64,000 bases of DNA, from assembly GCA_943371425.1 (NCBI GenBank), contig CALRUR010000007.1, positions 1-64,000 of the forward strand, given 5' to 3'. The translations under genes and the position numbers were made by a program. The stretch comes from CAJBVG01 sp943371425 (GTDB lineage Bacteria > Bacteroidota > Bacteroidia > Sphingobacteriales > Sphingobacteriaceae). The notes beneath the pieces were generated by a model. That model worked only from the letters and a program-made list of their open reading frames with translations. It searched no databases and was not told the origin of the DNA. This document shows positions 52,351 through 60,125 of this stretch, one piece after another; positions within the stretch are counted from its first letter, which is position 1; every line of letters begins with the position of its first letter.

Positions 52351-52935
52351 TTATAATTGATTTTCGATGTTCTCCAGAGATGAAATCATCTCCTCTAATT
52401 TAGCATTGTTTTTAAGACTTTGTTTTTTACCAAGTACAAATTGTGCATACAGCATCCAGGCAATGGTAATGCTATAAGCTCCTATTTTAAGGGCTATGCT
52501 CGCTTCTGCTAAAACTTCATGGTAATACAAGAGTAATCCAACTAACAATATAATGAAATAAATTTTCATATATATATTAGTCATTTTTTGTTGATCTTGT
52601 TTTATTTTTTTTAATTGTACAATGTGTTCTTTGGGGCTCAATAGTTTATTACTATTACGTAATTGAAATAAGTTTCTCAACATCAACATCGAATAAATAA
52701 ATACTAAACTAACCAGTAATGATAAGCCTAAATGTGTAGTATTTTTTTCGAAGTCTAAGAAAATCCAAACAGATAACATTACCACTAAAGAAAAGAGCAT
52801 GGCAATTATTGCAAAAAATAGTTTTAATGCCATTTTATTTCTTTTAGCGTTTATGCCTGTTAATACTTGTTCAACAGAAAGTGTATTTAACTTCTGTTCT
52901 TTCCAAACACTCATTAAATCATCAAACTCTTTCAT
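52351..52935 (-). CDS. Four-helix membrane protein paired with ECF sigma factor
   Basis: The 194-residue protein has four hydrophobic segments (about residues 37-57, 68-86, 120-138 and 146-165) between a charged N-terminal region starting KEFDDLMSVWKEQKLN and a basic, then acidic C-terminus. It starts within the sigma factor gene (14 bp overlap), so the two are coupled. This pairing in Bacteroidota suggests an anti-sigma or sensing role, but no zinc anti-sigma motif is visible and the function is not recognised. Confidence 0.7.
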   Translation of the reverse strand: MKEFDDLMSVWKEQKLNTLSVEQVLTGINAKRNKMALKLFFAIIAMLFSLVVMLSVWIFLDFEKNTTHLGLSLLVSLVFIYSMLMLRNLFQLRNSNKLLSPKEHIVQLKKIKQDQQKMTNIYMKIYFIILLVGLLLYYHEVLAEASIALKIGAYSITIAWMLYAQFVLGKKQSLKNNAKLEEMISSLENIENQL

Positions 52936-53419
52936 ATTTTTTGTATAGTTCTGTTAATTGTTGTTTAATACGATGAATCTTTACTCTTAAATTCCCTTCA
53001 GAAACCCCAGCTATTTCAGCTATTTCAGGGTATGGTATCTCATCTAATACCATGGTTATTATTAATCGATCACTCTCTTGTAATAAAGCAATGCATTGAT
53101 ACAATAAACTAACTTTGGAATGTACTGTGTTTTCAGCTTCTGCGAATGATTCTAAAACTTGTTCGTTTATTTTTTCAGTTTGCAAACGTTTACCAATTTT
53201 TATAAATGATAAACAAGTGTTTACAGCAATTCTGTATATCCAAGTATTGATGGCAGAATTGTGTTGAAATGCTTCTAAATGTTCCCAAACTTTAAGGAAC
53301 GTGTCTTGCACCAAATCAGAAGCTATATCGGAGTCGCCAGTATATGCATAGCATAAATGGTAAATCTTTTGATGGTAGGCATCAAAAGCAGTTTTAAATA
53401 CGCGTTCTTTCTCGTTCAT
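52922..53419 (-). CDS. ECF-type RNA polymerase sigma factor
   Basis: At 165 residues this is a short sigma-70 family protein with only region 2 (YHLCYAYTGDSDIASDLVQDTFLKVWEHL and NTWIYRIAVNTCLSFIK) and region 4 (DEIPYPEIAEIAGVSEGNLRVKIHRIKQQL). It probably directs RNA polymerase to a small stress regulon. The downstream membrane protein, overlapping by 14 bp, is the likely partner. A perfect inverted repeat lies just upstream of its start. Confidence 0.9.
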   Translation of the reverse strand: MNEKERVFKTAFDAYHQKIYHLCYAYTGDSDIASDLVQDTFLKVWEHLEAFQHNSAINTWIYRIAVNTCLSFIKIGKRLQTEKINEQVLESFAEAENTVHSKVSLLYQCIALLQESDRLIITMVLDEIPYPEIAEIAGVSEGNLRVKIHRIKQQLTELYKKYERV

Positions 53420-53424
53420 TATAC

Positions 53425-53447
53425 ATTAGAGAATAAAGTTCTCTAAT
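53425..53447 (-). promoter_or_regulatory. Perfect 9-bp inverted repeat before the ECF sigma gene
   Basis: ATTAGAGAA (53425-53433) and TTCTCTAAT (53439-53447) surround a 5-nt loop, five bases upstream of the sigma factor ATG. The arm lacks a U-tract in the minus direction. It may be an operator or a stem-loop affecting translation start. It falls within the region where transcription of this gene would begin if it has its own promoter. Confidence 0.45.
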
Positions 53448-53469
53448 TGTTACAAGAAATCAGAAATAT

Positions 53470-54429
53470 TTACAACAAATTTTCAATAATCTTTTCAACG
53501 CTTACATTTTCAGCCTCGGCTTTGTAATTTCTTACAATTCGGTGGCGCAAAATAGGTAAAGCAATTGCCTTTACATCTTCAATATCTGGCGAATACTTCC
53601 CTTTTATTGCGGCATGGCACTTAGCCCCTAAAACAAGGTATTGTGAGGCTCTTGGGCCCGCTCCCCAGCTTAGGTAGTCGTTAACCATTTTAGTTGCTTC
53701 TGTTCTACCTGGACGAGTTTTTGCACTTAAGCTAACTGCGTACTCTAAAACAGTATCGGTAACTGGTAAATCACGTATTACTTTTTGGAAATACATGATT
53801 TGTTCTTGATTTAAAATTTTACGTAAATCTACTTTACGGTTAGCTGTGGTATTTTTTACAATTTGAATTTCTTCCGCAATGCTAGGGTAATCTAAAGAAA
53901 CGTTAAACATAAAACGATCTAATTGGGCTTCTGGTAATGGGTAGGTTCCCTCTTGCTCTATTGGGTTTTGTGTTGCTAATACAAAAAAAGGTTTAGGCAA
54001 TTCATGGTGTACACCTGCCGCTGTAACCGATTTTTCTTGCATAGCTTCTAGTAAAGCTGCTTGTGTTTTAGGCGGAGTTCTATTAATCTCGTCGGCCAAA
54101 ATAATATTAGAAAATATGGGGCCTTTTATAAATTTAAAATGACGTTGTTCATCAAGTATCTCTGCACCGGTAATGTCTGATGGCATTAAATCTGGGGTGA
54201 ATTGTATTCTATTGCTCGAAAGGTCTAATACATTCCCAACGGTTTGCACCAATAATGTTTTTGCTAAACCTGGTACCCCCACTAATAAGCAATGCCCATT
54301 ACTGAAAATGGAAATTAATACTGCTTCTACAATTTCATCCTGGCCGATAATTACTTTTGCTATTTCAGTTCTTATTTCTTTGTATACTGATGACAGAGCA
54401 TCAATCGCTTCAACTTCCGATTTGTACAT
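53470..54429 (-). CDS. MoxR-family AAA+ ATPase
   Basis: The 319-residue AAA+ protein has Walker A in LVGVPGLAKTLL, Walker B in IILADEINRTPPKTQAALLEAM, sensor 1 in ATQNPIEQEGTYPLPEAQLDRFMF, and the C-terminal lid with GPRASQYLVLGAKCHA. MoxR ATPases act as chaperones in maturation of complexes, often with DUF58/vWA proteins; none is visible in this window. It sits between the SurA-like folding factor (4 bp downstream in map order) and the sigma factor gene, on the same strand. Confidence 0.92.
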   Translation of the reverse strand: MYKSEVEAIDALSSVYKEIRTEIAKVIIGQDEIVEAVLISIFSNGHCLLVGVPGLAKTLLVQTVGNVLDLSSNRIQFTPDLMPSDITGAEILDEQRHFKFIKGPIFSNIILADEINRTPPKTQAALLEAMQEKSVTAAGVHHELPKPFFVLATQNPIEQEGTYPLPEAQLDRFMFNVSLDYPSIAEEIQIVKNTTANRKVDLRKILNQEQIMYFQKVIRDLPVTDTVLEYAVSLSAKTRPGRTEATKMVNDYLSWGAGPRASQYLVLGAKCHAAIKGKYSPDIEDVKAIALPILRHRIVRNYKAEAENVSVEKIIENLL

Positions 54430-54433
54430 AATT

Positions 54434-55792
54434 TTATTTAGAACGGTTTACTGTTTCTTTAATCCATGGTTGTAACTTTTCACAAGTAGCAAACTCTTCG
54501 TTTATTTTCACATACGTTTGTTTTCTTCTTTTGCTAAACCACTCTTCCATTACTTTATTCTGTTTGCTTTGTAAAGCTGCTTGTTGTATTTTTAGATAGT
54601 CGTCTTTTAAATTAGCTTGATGAGGTTCTGTTTTAGAAACAAAGTTAATTATTCTGTAAGCGGTTTCTCCAGTTGCTGTTTTGTATTGTGATGGTGGAGC
54701 AATTTCTGTTTCTTTCATATTTTCTAATTGAAAATAGATGGAAGGATCCACTTGGTCTGATGGAATTTTAGTACTACCATCTTGTGGATTCAACATTAAC
54801 CCTGCATTATTTTTTGTAGCATCATCATCCGAAAACTTTTCGGCAGCTTCTGCAAATGTAATTTCTTTTGTAAGTATTAAATTGTAAACACTATCCAATA
54901 CCTTCTTAGCATTTAATAAATCTTCGTAATCAAACGTTGGCTTAATTAATATATGGCGAACGTTTACCTGCTCACCTCTACGTTCTATTAATTGCACAAT
55001 ATGAAAACCAAATTCAGTTTCTACCACAGATGATAATTCACCTGGGCGCAGTTTAAATGCTACTTGTTCAAAAGCTTTCACTAATTCGCCTCTACCAACA
55101 AAACCGAGCTCTCCGCCACTTTTCGCCGAGCCATCTTGTGAGTATAAAATAGCCAAGGTAGAAAAGTCTTCGCCTTTAGCTACACGTTCTCTCAACGATT
55201 CTAATTTATCTTTCGCTTCTTGTTTTGCCTTTGCACTCACAATAGGTTTTTTTGTTATGATACCCACTTGTACTTCTTTATTAAAAAAGGGCAAACTATC
55301 TTTTGGAATGGTTTCGTAGAATTTTTTTATTTCATTTGGAGTAACGTTTACTGTTCTAGTAATTTCTTGTTGCATATTCTGCGCCATAATTACTGCACGT
55401 ACATCTTCTCTTAACTCTGCTTTAAATTCTAAAATAGATTTACCAATAAATTGTTCCAATTTTTCTGCAGAACCAATTTGGCTAATAAAATATTTAATAC
55501 GTCTGTTTAACTCATCTTCAACTTGTTGCTCACTTATCTCCAAACTATCAATCATCGCTTGGTTTTGCAACATCTTTTGAGTAAGTAATGCTTCTATTAT
55601 TTGGCATTTTAAAGCCCCGTCATCTTTATATCCTTGCGCTAAATATTGTGAGTATTGCCCATCAATATCGGAGGTAAGTATAATGCTCTCTCCTAGCACC
55701 GCAACAATTTTATCTATAGGTTTGGGTTGTGCAAAACTATTCATAGATGCAAGTATGCCCAATATCATCAATAAAACTATTTTCTTAATCAT
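54434..55792 (-). CDS. SurA-like periplasmic peptidyl-prolyl isomerase
   Basis: This 452-residue protein has a signal peptide (KKIVLLMILGILASMNSFAQ), a SurA_N-like segment (DKIVAVLGESIILTSDIDGQY), one clear parvulin rotamase domain near residues 170-275 (KLESLRERVAKGEDFSTLA, GGELGFVGRGELV, EFGFHIVQLIERR), and a second, shorter rotamase-like region near 280-380. It probably chaperones outer membrane barrels, fitting the T9SS and TonB-receptor load. I use the ATG at 55792; longer readings overlap the upstream gene. The upstream stop is one base before the start. Confidence 0.88.
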   Translation of the reverse strand: MIKKIVLLMILGILASMNSFAQPKPIDKIVAVLGESIILTSDIDGQYSQYLAQGYKDDGALKCQIIEALLTQKMLQNQAMIDSLEISEQQVEDELNRRIKYFISQIGSAEKLEQFIGKSILEFKAELREDVRAVIMAQNMQQEITRTVNVTPNEIKKFYETIPKDSLPFFNKEVQVGIITKKPIVSAKAKQEAKDKLESLRERVAKGEDFSTLAILYSQDGSAKSGGELGFVGRGELVKAFEQVAFKLRPGELSSVVETEFGFHIVQLIERRGEQVNVRHILIKPTFDYEDLLNAKKVLDSVYNLILTKEITFAEAAEKFSDDDATKNNAGLMLNPQDGSTKIPSDQVDPSIYFQLENMKETEIAPPSQYKTATGETAYRIINFVSKTEPHQANLKDDYLKIQQAALQSKQNKVMEEWFSKRRKQTYVKINEEFATCEKLQPWIKETVNRSK

Positions 55793-55793
55793 T

Positions 55794-56654
55794 CTATTCT
55801 TCTTTGTATAATTCAATATCATTTTCATTTCTTGCCTTCTGGTAAACATCATTTTCCATTTTATTAATTAACTCCACTTTACGTTTATTTATGATGATGT
55901 TTTTTATATTCTCAATCTCAAACTCTAATGGCGAAACTTCCTCTTTATACATAAACTCCTTAATCTTCACAAGATAAACGAATTCTTGGTCACTAAAGTT
56001 TATGTAATTGTTTTTTTGCAGTATCGAGGTTTCCGAAAAACGATCTAAGGGTATAACCTTCGATAGCTCATCCAAATAAATCCAGTTTGTATCAACCAAA
56101 TCATAATTAGGTGAAAACTGCATACAATACGTTTCTAATTCGTTCCGATCTTTCTCTTTAGAGGAGTTAAACCATCTTTTTACATTTTCTATCTTCAAGG
56201 CATTTTTAGGTATTACAACATAACTTGCCTTAATAATAGACTGTTTTAATTCAAAGTTATTACTATTTTCTTCGTAATATTTTTTTATTTGAGCGGGAGT
56301 AACTGTAGTATCGAGGTTTTGCGCTATTAATTGTTGCTCATACGAGTATATAATTAACGATTGACGGTATGTTTCTAACTGAGCTTCTAACGCCTCCTTA
56401 TCCATCTCTACATTATCATTAGCTTGCTTAAGTATTACCGATTGCCTGATCCAATTTTCTACATAAGATTGTACAAGCAATATACTGTCACTAGAACTTG
56501 TTCCTTTGGGTACAATCCCATCCACATCACTAGGGTATAAATACAAATCAAATACTCTTGCAATAGGTTTCTCTTTACTTGTAAATACTTTTTTTATGTA
56601 TTGGCAAGAACTAACGCTTAAGAGTAAAATAATTATGTAAATACTATTTCTCAT
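55794..56654 (-). CDS. SurA-N-like lipoprotein without clear rotamase domain
   Basis: The 286-residue protein has a lipobox with C17 (ILLLSVSSC) and a mostly helical body resembling the N- and C-terminal chaperone parts of SurA/PpiD. I cannot find the parvulin motif (GG-L-G-F, FG-H) inside it; a TPAQIKKYYEENSNNFE segment resembles the link that precedes rotamase domains. It is probably a degenerate folding factor or a partner of the two flanking isomerases. The ATG at 56654 is preferred over a TTG at 56663. Confidence 0.65.
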   Translation of the reverse strand: MRNSIYIIILLLSVSSCQYIKKVFTSKEKPIARVFDLYLYPSDVDGIVPKGTSSSDSILLVQSYVENWIRQSVILKQANDNVEMDKEALEAQLETYRQSLIIYSYEQQLIAQNLDTTVTPAQIKKYYEENSNNFELKQSIIKASYVVIPKNALKIENVKRWFNSSKEKDRNELETYCMQFSPNYDLVDTNWIYLDELSKVIPLDRFSETSILQKNNYINFSDQEFVYLVKIKEFMYKEEVSPLEFEIENIKNIIINKRKVELINKMENDVYQKARNENDIELYKEE

Positions 56655-56662
56655 AGAAAACA

Positions 56663-56682
56663 AAGGGCTCCTAAGAGCCCTT
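56663..56682 (-). terminator. Hairpin between isomerase gene and lipoprotein gene
   Basis: AAGGGCTC (56663-56670) pairs with GAGCCCTT (56675-56682). In the minus direction TGTTTT follows. The hairpin ends eight bases before the next ATG (56654) and contains AGGAG within its sequence, so it could be an attenuating terminator or a structure that hides a ribosome-binding stretch. Confidence 0.6.
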
Positions 56683-56685
56683 ATT

Positions 56686-58653
56686 TTATTTGGATATTAA
56701 TGATTTAAATACTGGTTCATTTACCGTAACAGGATATTTCTTACGTAAACTTTCAAGCCAATTTTTCTCTAAGTAGGTTTGGTAATCAGCTGTAGCTGCA
56801 CCACGAACTTCGGAAAGTAATTTTGGTTGAGCTTTTATTTTTTCTTTTACCGACACAAATACCACTGTATTATTAGAAGCAATGTCTTTACTCATTCCCT
56901 TTTTCCAAGCAATTCCATCAATTATAGAATTTTCACTCGCTTCAAACTTATCTGTTTTAATAGTTAAGTTTAATGGGTTTTGTTTGTTCACTCTTCTCAA
57001 CAATGAATCTTGTGTAATCTTTTTATTTTTCAATAATGATCTTACTTCTTTAGCAATATCGGCATTTGCACATGTGTAAATAGTTGCGTTTAACCTATCT
57101 GGCCACATGTATTTTGCTTGGTTTGCTTTAAAGAAACTTTCTAAACCTGCAGTGTCTTTTACAGCCGCCGACCATACTTTTTGATCTGTTAACTCAAATA
57201 ATAAAATACCATCTCGATACTCTTCCATTAATGCTTTAAACTCTGGATATTTTGCATCTAATCTTGCTTCTTCATAATCCATCAACATTTTAGTAACATA
57301 CATATCATACAAATCTTTTTTCGCTTTGAATGCCGACTCTTTAGTAATGCCAAGTTGAGCAGTAGTTATATAATCTGCAAAATCTGAAACTAAATATTTA
57401 TTTCCTTGAATAGTAAATAATAAATCTGTTGGATTTTTAGTTTGCGATTTTTTGAATGTAGATTTTAAAATAGAAGAATCTAAATCAGTGTAAAAATATT
57501 GCAAGGCTCTAGTATTCTCAGTAAAATTATAATTCGTTTTCAACTTATTTATAAACGAAATTTTATTTAAGTCCGATCTAGTATCTCTATTTATTTTTGC
57601 TTTCAAATCTTCCTTTGCCTTATCAAATGCTGGTGGAGCTTTGCGTTCTAATAATTTCACAATGTGCCATCCATATGGTGTAGTAAAAGGCTTAGAGTAA
57701 TCGCCTATGTTTTTTAACGCGAATGCTTGTTGCTCAAATTCGAATACCATTTTACCTGTACCGAACATTTGCATAGCACCACCATTTTTTGCTGAAGCTT
57801 TATCTTCCGAATATTGTTTGGCAAGCTCATCAAACTTTTCACCTTTTAATAATCGAGCATAAATTTCATCTATTTTTTCTTTTCCTTTAAGAGTGTCCTG
57901 CTTAGTAGCTTTTTCATTTAAACGAATCATGATATGAGCAGCTTTAACTTCACCTTGTGCAGGGCGTGTGTCAACTACTTTTACAATATGATAACCGTAA
58001 CGAGTACGAAATGGCATGCTCACCGAACCTACTTTGGTATTATAACAAACCGATTCAAAAGGGTAAACCATTGCAAATGCAGAGAAATATCCTAAATCAC
58101 CTTTATTGTTTTTTGCAGTTGGATCTTGTGAACCCTCACTTGCTACTTTTCCAAAATCTTCTTTACGCTCTACAATTCTTTTGCGTAAGGCCATTATTTT
58201 ATTAAACGCAGCTAGCGTATCTTTTGGGGAAGCATCTTCCGAGCAATTCACTAAAATATGTGAAGCACGAATTTCTTTTTGCGAGCGCTCCCAAGCTTCA
58301 TTAATTAAACGCTCATTAACTTCCTTATCTGTTAAATAGGGTGCCGCCAATTGCTTACGGTAACCTGCTAATTCTTTTATAAATGAACCCACTGTATCCA
58401 TCCCTAAACTTTTAGCCTCAATTACCTTGAGTTTAAAGTTAATGTACAAGTCTAAGTATTCACGTAAACTTTTCTCATCTGGGTTCAGGGCTTGTTTGTT
58501 ATTTTTCTTAAAAACATATTCGAACTCTTTTTTCGATACGTTTTCTTTCCCGATGGTCATTAAAACATCAGAGTTCTGAGCCATCACGCTAAACACCATG
58601 CCTATGCATGCAACAGAAAGCATTGTTCTTTTGTACCAATTAAATCGCTTCAT
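56686..58653 (-). CDS. PpiD-like isomerase with two parvulin domains
   Basis: The 655-residue protein has a signal peptide (MLSVACIGMVFSVMAQ) and two parvulin rotamase domains, one starting at IRASHILVNCSEDASPKDTL near residue 130 and one at VKAAHIMIRLNEKATKQDTL near 237. Each is completed by GGAMQMFGTGKM- and TPYGWHIVKLLE-type motifs. A long C-terminal helical chaperone region follows. It heads a run of three consecutive folding-factor genes on the minus strand. It probably acts in the periplasm on outer membrane and secreted proteins. Confidence 0.88.
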   Translation of the reverse strand: MKRFNWYKRTMLSVACIGMVFSVMAQNSDVLMTIGKENVSKKEFEYVFKKNNKQALNPDEKSLREYLDLYINFKLKVIEAKSLGMDTVGSFIKELAGYRKQLAAPYLTDKEVNERLINEAWERSQKEIRASHILVNCSEDASPKDTLAAFNKIMALRKRIVERKEDFGKVASEGSQDPTAKNNKGDLGYFSAFAMVYPFESVCYNTKVGSVSMPFRTRYGYHIVKVVDTRPAQGEVKAAHIMIRLNEKATKQDTLKGKEKIDEIYARLLKGEKFDELAKQYSEDKASAKNGGAMQMFGTGKMVFEFEQQAFALKNIGDYSKPFTTPYGWHIVKLLERKAPPAFDKAKEDLKAKINRDTRSDLNKISFINKLKTNYNFTENTRALQYFYTDLDSSILKSTFKKSQTKNPTDLLFTIQGNKYLVSDFADYITTAQLGITKESAFKAKKDLYDMYVTKMLMDYEEARLDAKYPEFKALMEEYRDGILLFELTDQKVWSAAVKDTAGLESFFKANQAKYMWPDRLNATIYTCANADIAKEVRSLLKNKKITQDSLLRRVNKQNPLNLTIKTDKFEASENSIIDGIAWKKGMSKDIASNNTVVFVSVKEKIKAQPKLLSEVRGAATADYQTYLEKNWLESLRKKYPVTVNEPVFKSLISK

Positions 58654-58765
58654 CTTAAATTTTTATTACTTTTTGGTTATTTGTGCTAAAATAGAATAAA
58701 TTTCAAAGTGATACAACGAATACAAAAGATTGATGTTATATAAATGCTTTTTTTAATTTAGCAGA

Positions 58766-59290
58766 ATGGACGATAATTTATTAGCCCCCGACTCTTATAG
58801 CCTAAAACACTTGTTTAATGAGCCTTTATACCTTATAAAACAAGAGTTTACAGAGATTTTGCCTGCTTCAGAAAAATTATCCGAAACAGCAAAAAAAGTT
58901 ATTGAACAAAAAGAAAATAAATTATTCGTTTTTACGGGTAATAATCTTAAAAACACTGTATTTATTGTGTTTTCTGACGATAAAGACATTCCTGCTATAG
59001 ATAAGCTGCTTTATACTAAAACTTTAACGGCCTTAAAACTCTCAGAAAATGAAGTCGCTTTATGTGTTTCCAGCATTGAGCACATTCGCAATTTTGAACA
59101 AATTGCTAAAGAATTTCCATCCCAAAAAGTAATCTGTTTTGCCGAATCCGCTAACTATGGACCAGAGCTATTAAGTGTGAAAACTATTGATAGTACTATG
59201 GTTTATTTTTGCCCTTCCCTTTCAGAATTACAATTAAACCAAGAGTTAAAAATTAAGTGGTGGAACGGATTGAAAAGTTTTATCGCCTAA
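58766..59290 (+). CDS. Unrecognised 174-residue protein
   Basis: I do not recognise this protein. It has no signal peptide or membrane helix and begins MDDNLLAPDSYSLKHLFNEPL. The pattern of beta-strand and helix segments (KLFVFTGNNLKNTVFIVFSD, NEVALCVSSIEHIRNFEQIA, QKVICFAESANYGPELL) suggests a small Rossmann-like alpha/beta fold with a C-terminal aromatic stretch (KIKWWNGLKSF). It is divergent from the PpiD-like gene and overlaps the convergent GT2 gene by 11 bp. The base composition matches the surrounding genes. Confidence 0.7.
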   Translation: MDDNLLAPDSYSLKHLFNEPLYLIKQEFTEILPASEKLSETAKKVIEQKENKLFVFTGNNLKNTVFIVFSDDKDIPAIDKLLYTKTLTALKLSENEVALCVSSIEHIRNFEQIAKEFPSQKVICFAESANYGPELLSVKTIDSTMVYFCPSLSELQLNQELKIKWWNGLKSFIA

Positions 59291-60074
59291 AAATTTTATC
59301 TCTTATCAATCGCAAAATCATATAAAAATGAACCAAGACATTTGGAACTAATCCGAAGTGTTTAGTTAAAATCGAAAACCTCTCTTGCAAGCCTTTTCTG
59401 TGGTGGATGCTAGACATCCCTCCATCCATAAATTTAGAAATAGTTAAATGCGAATTTATAATGGTGTTTGCATTTTTTATTGATCGTATTGCCCAATCAA
59501 TATCTGCTGCAATTCTATAGTTTGTATTATAACTTGATGAGAGTTCTTTTTTAATAATAATGGATTGATGGCATACTAACATTCCATATCGAAAATCAGT
59601 CCATTTTAATTGCTGCGGTGGCCTAAGTCGCCTGTGGTGTAAAGGCTTTCCGTAATCGTCGGTTATTAATGTATCACCGTAATATACATCAGCATTTGTG
59701 GTAGTTGAAAATACATTTGTGAGTACATCTGTATCGTTAAATTCATCTCCCGAATTCAAAAACATTACATAATCAGCAGTCGATAATTTTTGAACTTTAT
59801 TCATCGCATCGTAAATGCCCGAATCTTTTTCAGATTTCCAATACCCAATTTTATCGTTATACTTTTTTATAATTGTTAAGGTATTATCTTTTGAAGCACC
59901 ATCAAGTATAATGTGTTCGATATTGGGGTATGTTTGTGATAAAACGGAGAGTATAGTGCGCTCAATAAATTCTTCGCTGTTATATACAACAGTGAGCACA
60001 GAAATGGTAGGTATCAAAGCGTTTTTCTTACTCGAAACACCATTAATTCTATATCCGCCTTCTAGTTCAGTCAT
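59280..60074 (-). CDS. Glycosyltransferase family 2 (soluble type)
   Basis: The 264-residue GT-A protein has TISVLTVVYNSEEFIERTI, HIILDGASKDNTLTIIKKY, ESDSGIYDAMNK-like KDSGIYDAMNKV, and FLNSGDEF (metal site), all typical of GT2 enzymes such as those making surface glycans. No membrane helix is visible except a weak C-terminal stretch. The ATG at 60074 lies six bases after the U-tract of gldJ's terminator, and an ATG at 60089 lies inside that hairpin. A TTG start just before IPTISVL is possible. The 3' end overlaps the unrecognised gene by 11 bp. Confidence 0.78.
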   Translation of the reverse strand: MTELEGGYRINGVSSKKNALIPTISVLTVVYNSEEFIERTILSVLSQTYPNIEHIILDGASKDNTLTIIKKYNDKIGYWKSEKDSGIYDAMNKVQKLSTADYVMFLNSGDEFNDTDVLTNVFSTTTNADVYYGDTLITDDYGKPLHHRRLRPPQQLKWTDFRYGMLVCHQSIIIKKELSSSYNTNYRIAADIDWAIRSIKNANTIINSHLTISKFMDGGMSSIHHRKGLQERFSILTKHFGLVPNVLVHFYMILRLIRDKIFRR

Positions 60075-60080
60075 AAAAAA

Positions 60081-60103
60081 AGCCCCCATTTTTAAGAGGG
60101 GGC
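60081..60103 (-). terminator. Intrinsic terminator after gldJ
   Basis: On the minus strand AGCCCCC and GGGGGCT (60103-60081) pair across a 9-nt loop and are followed by TTTTTTT. It lies 22 bp after the gldJ stop. The T-run leads straight into the GT2 start codon. Confidence 0.85.
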
Positions 60104-60125
60104 TAACTATTTTTTTTAATATAAA

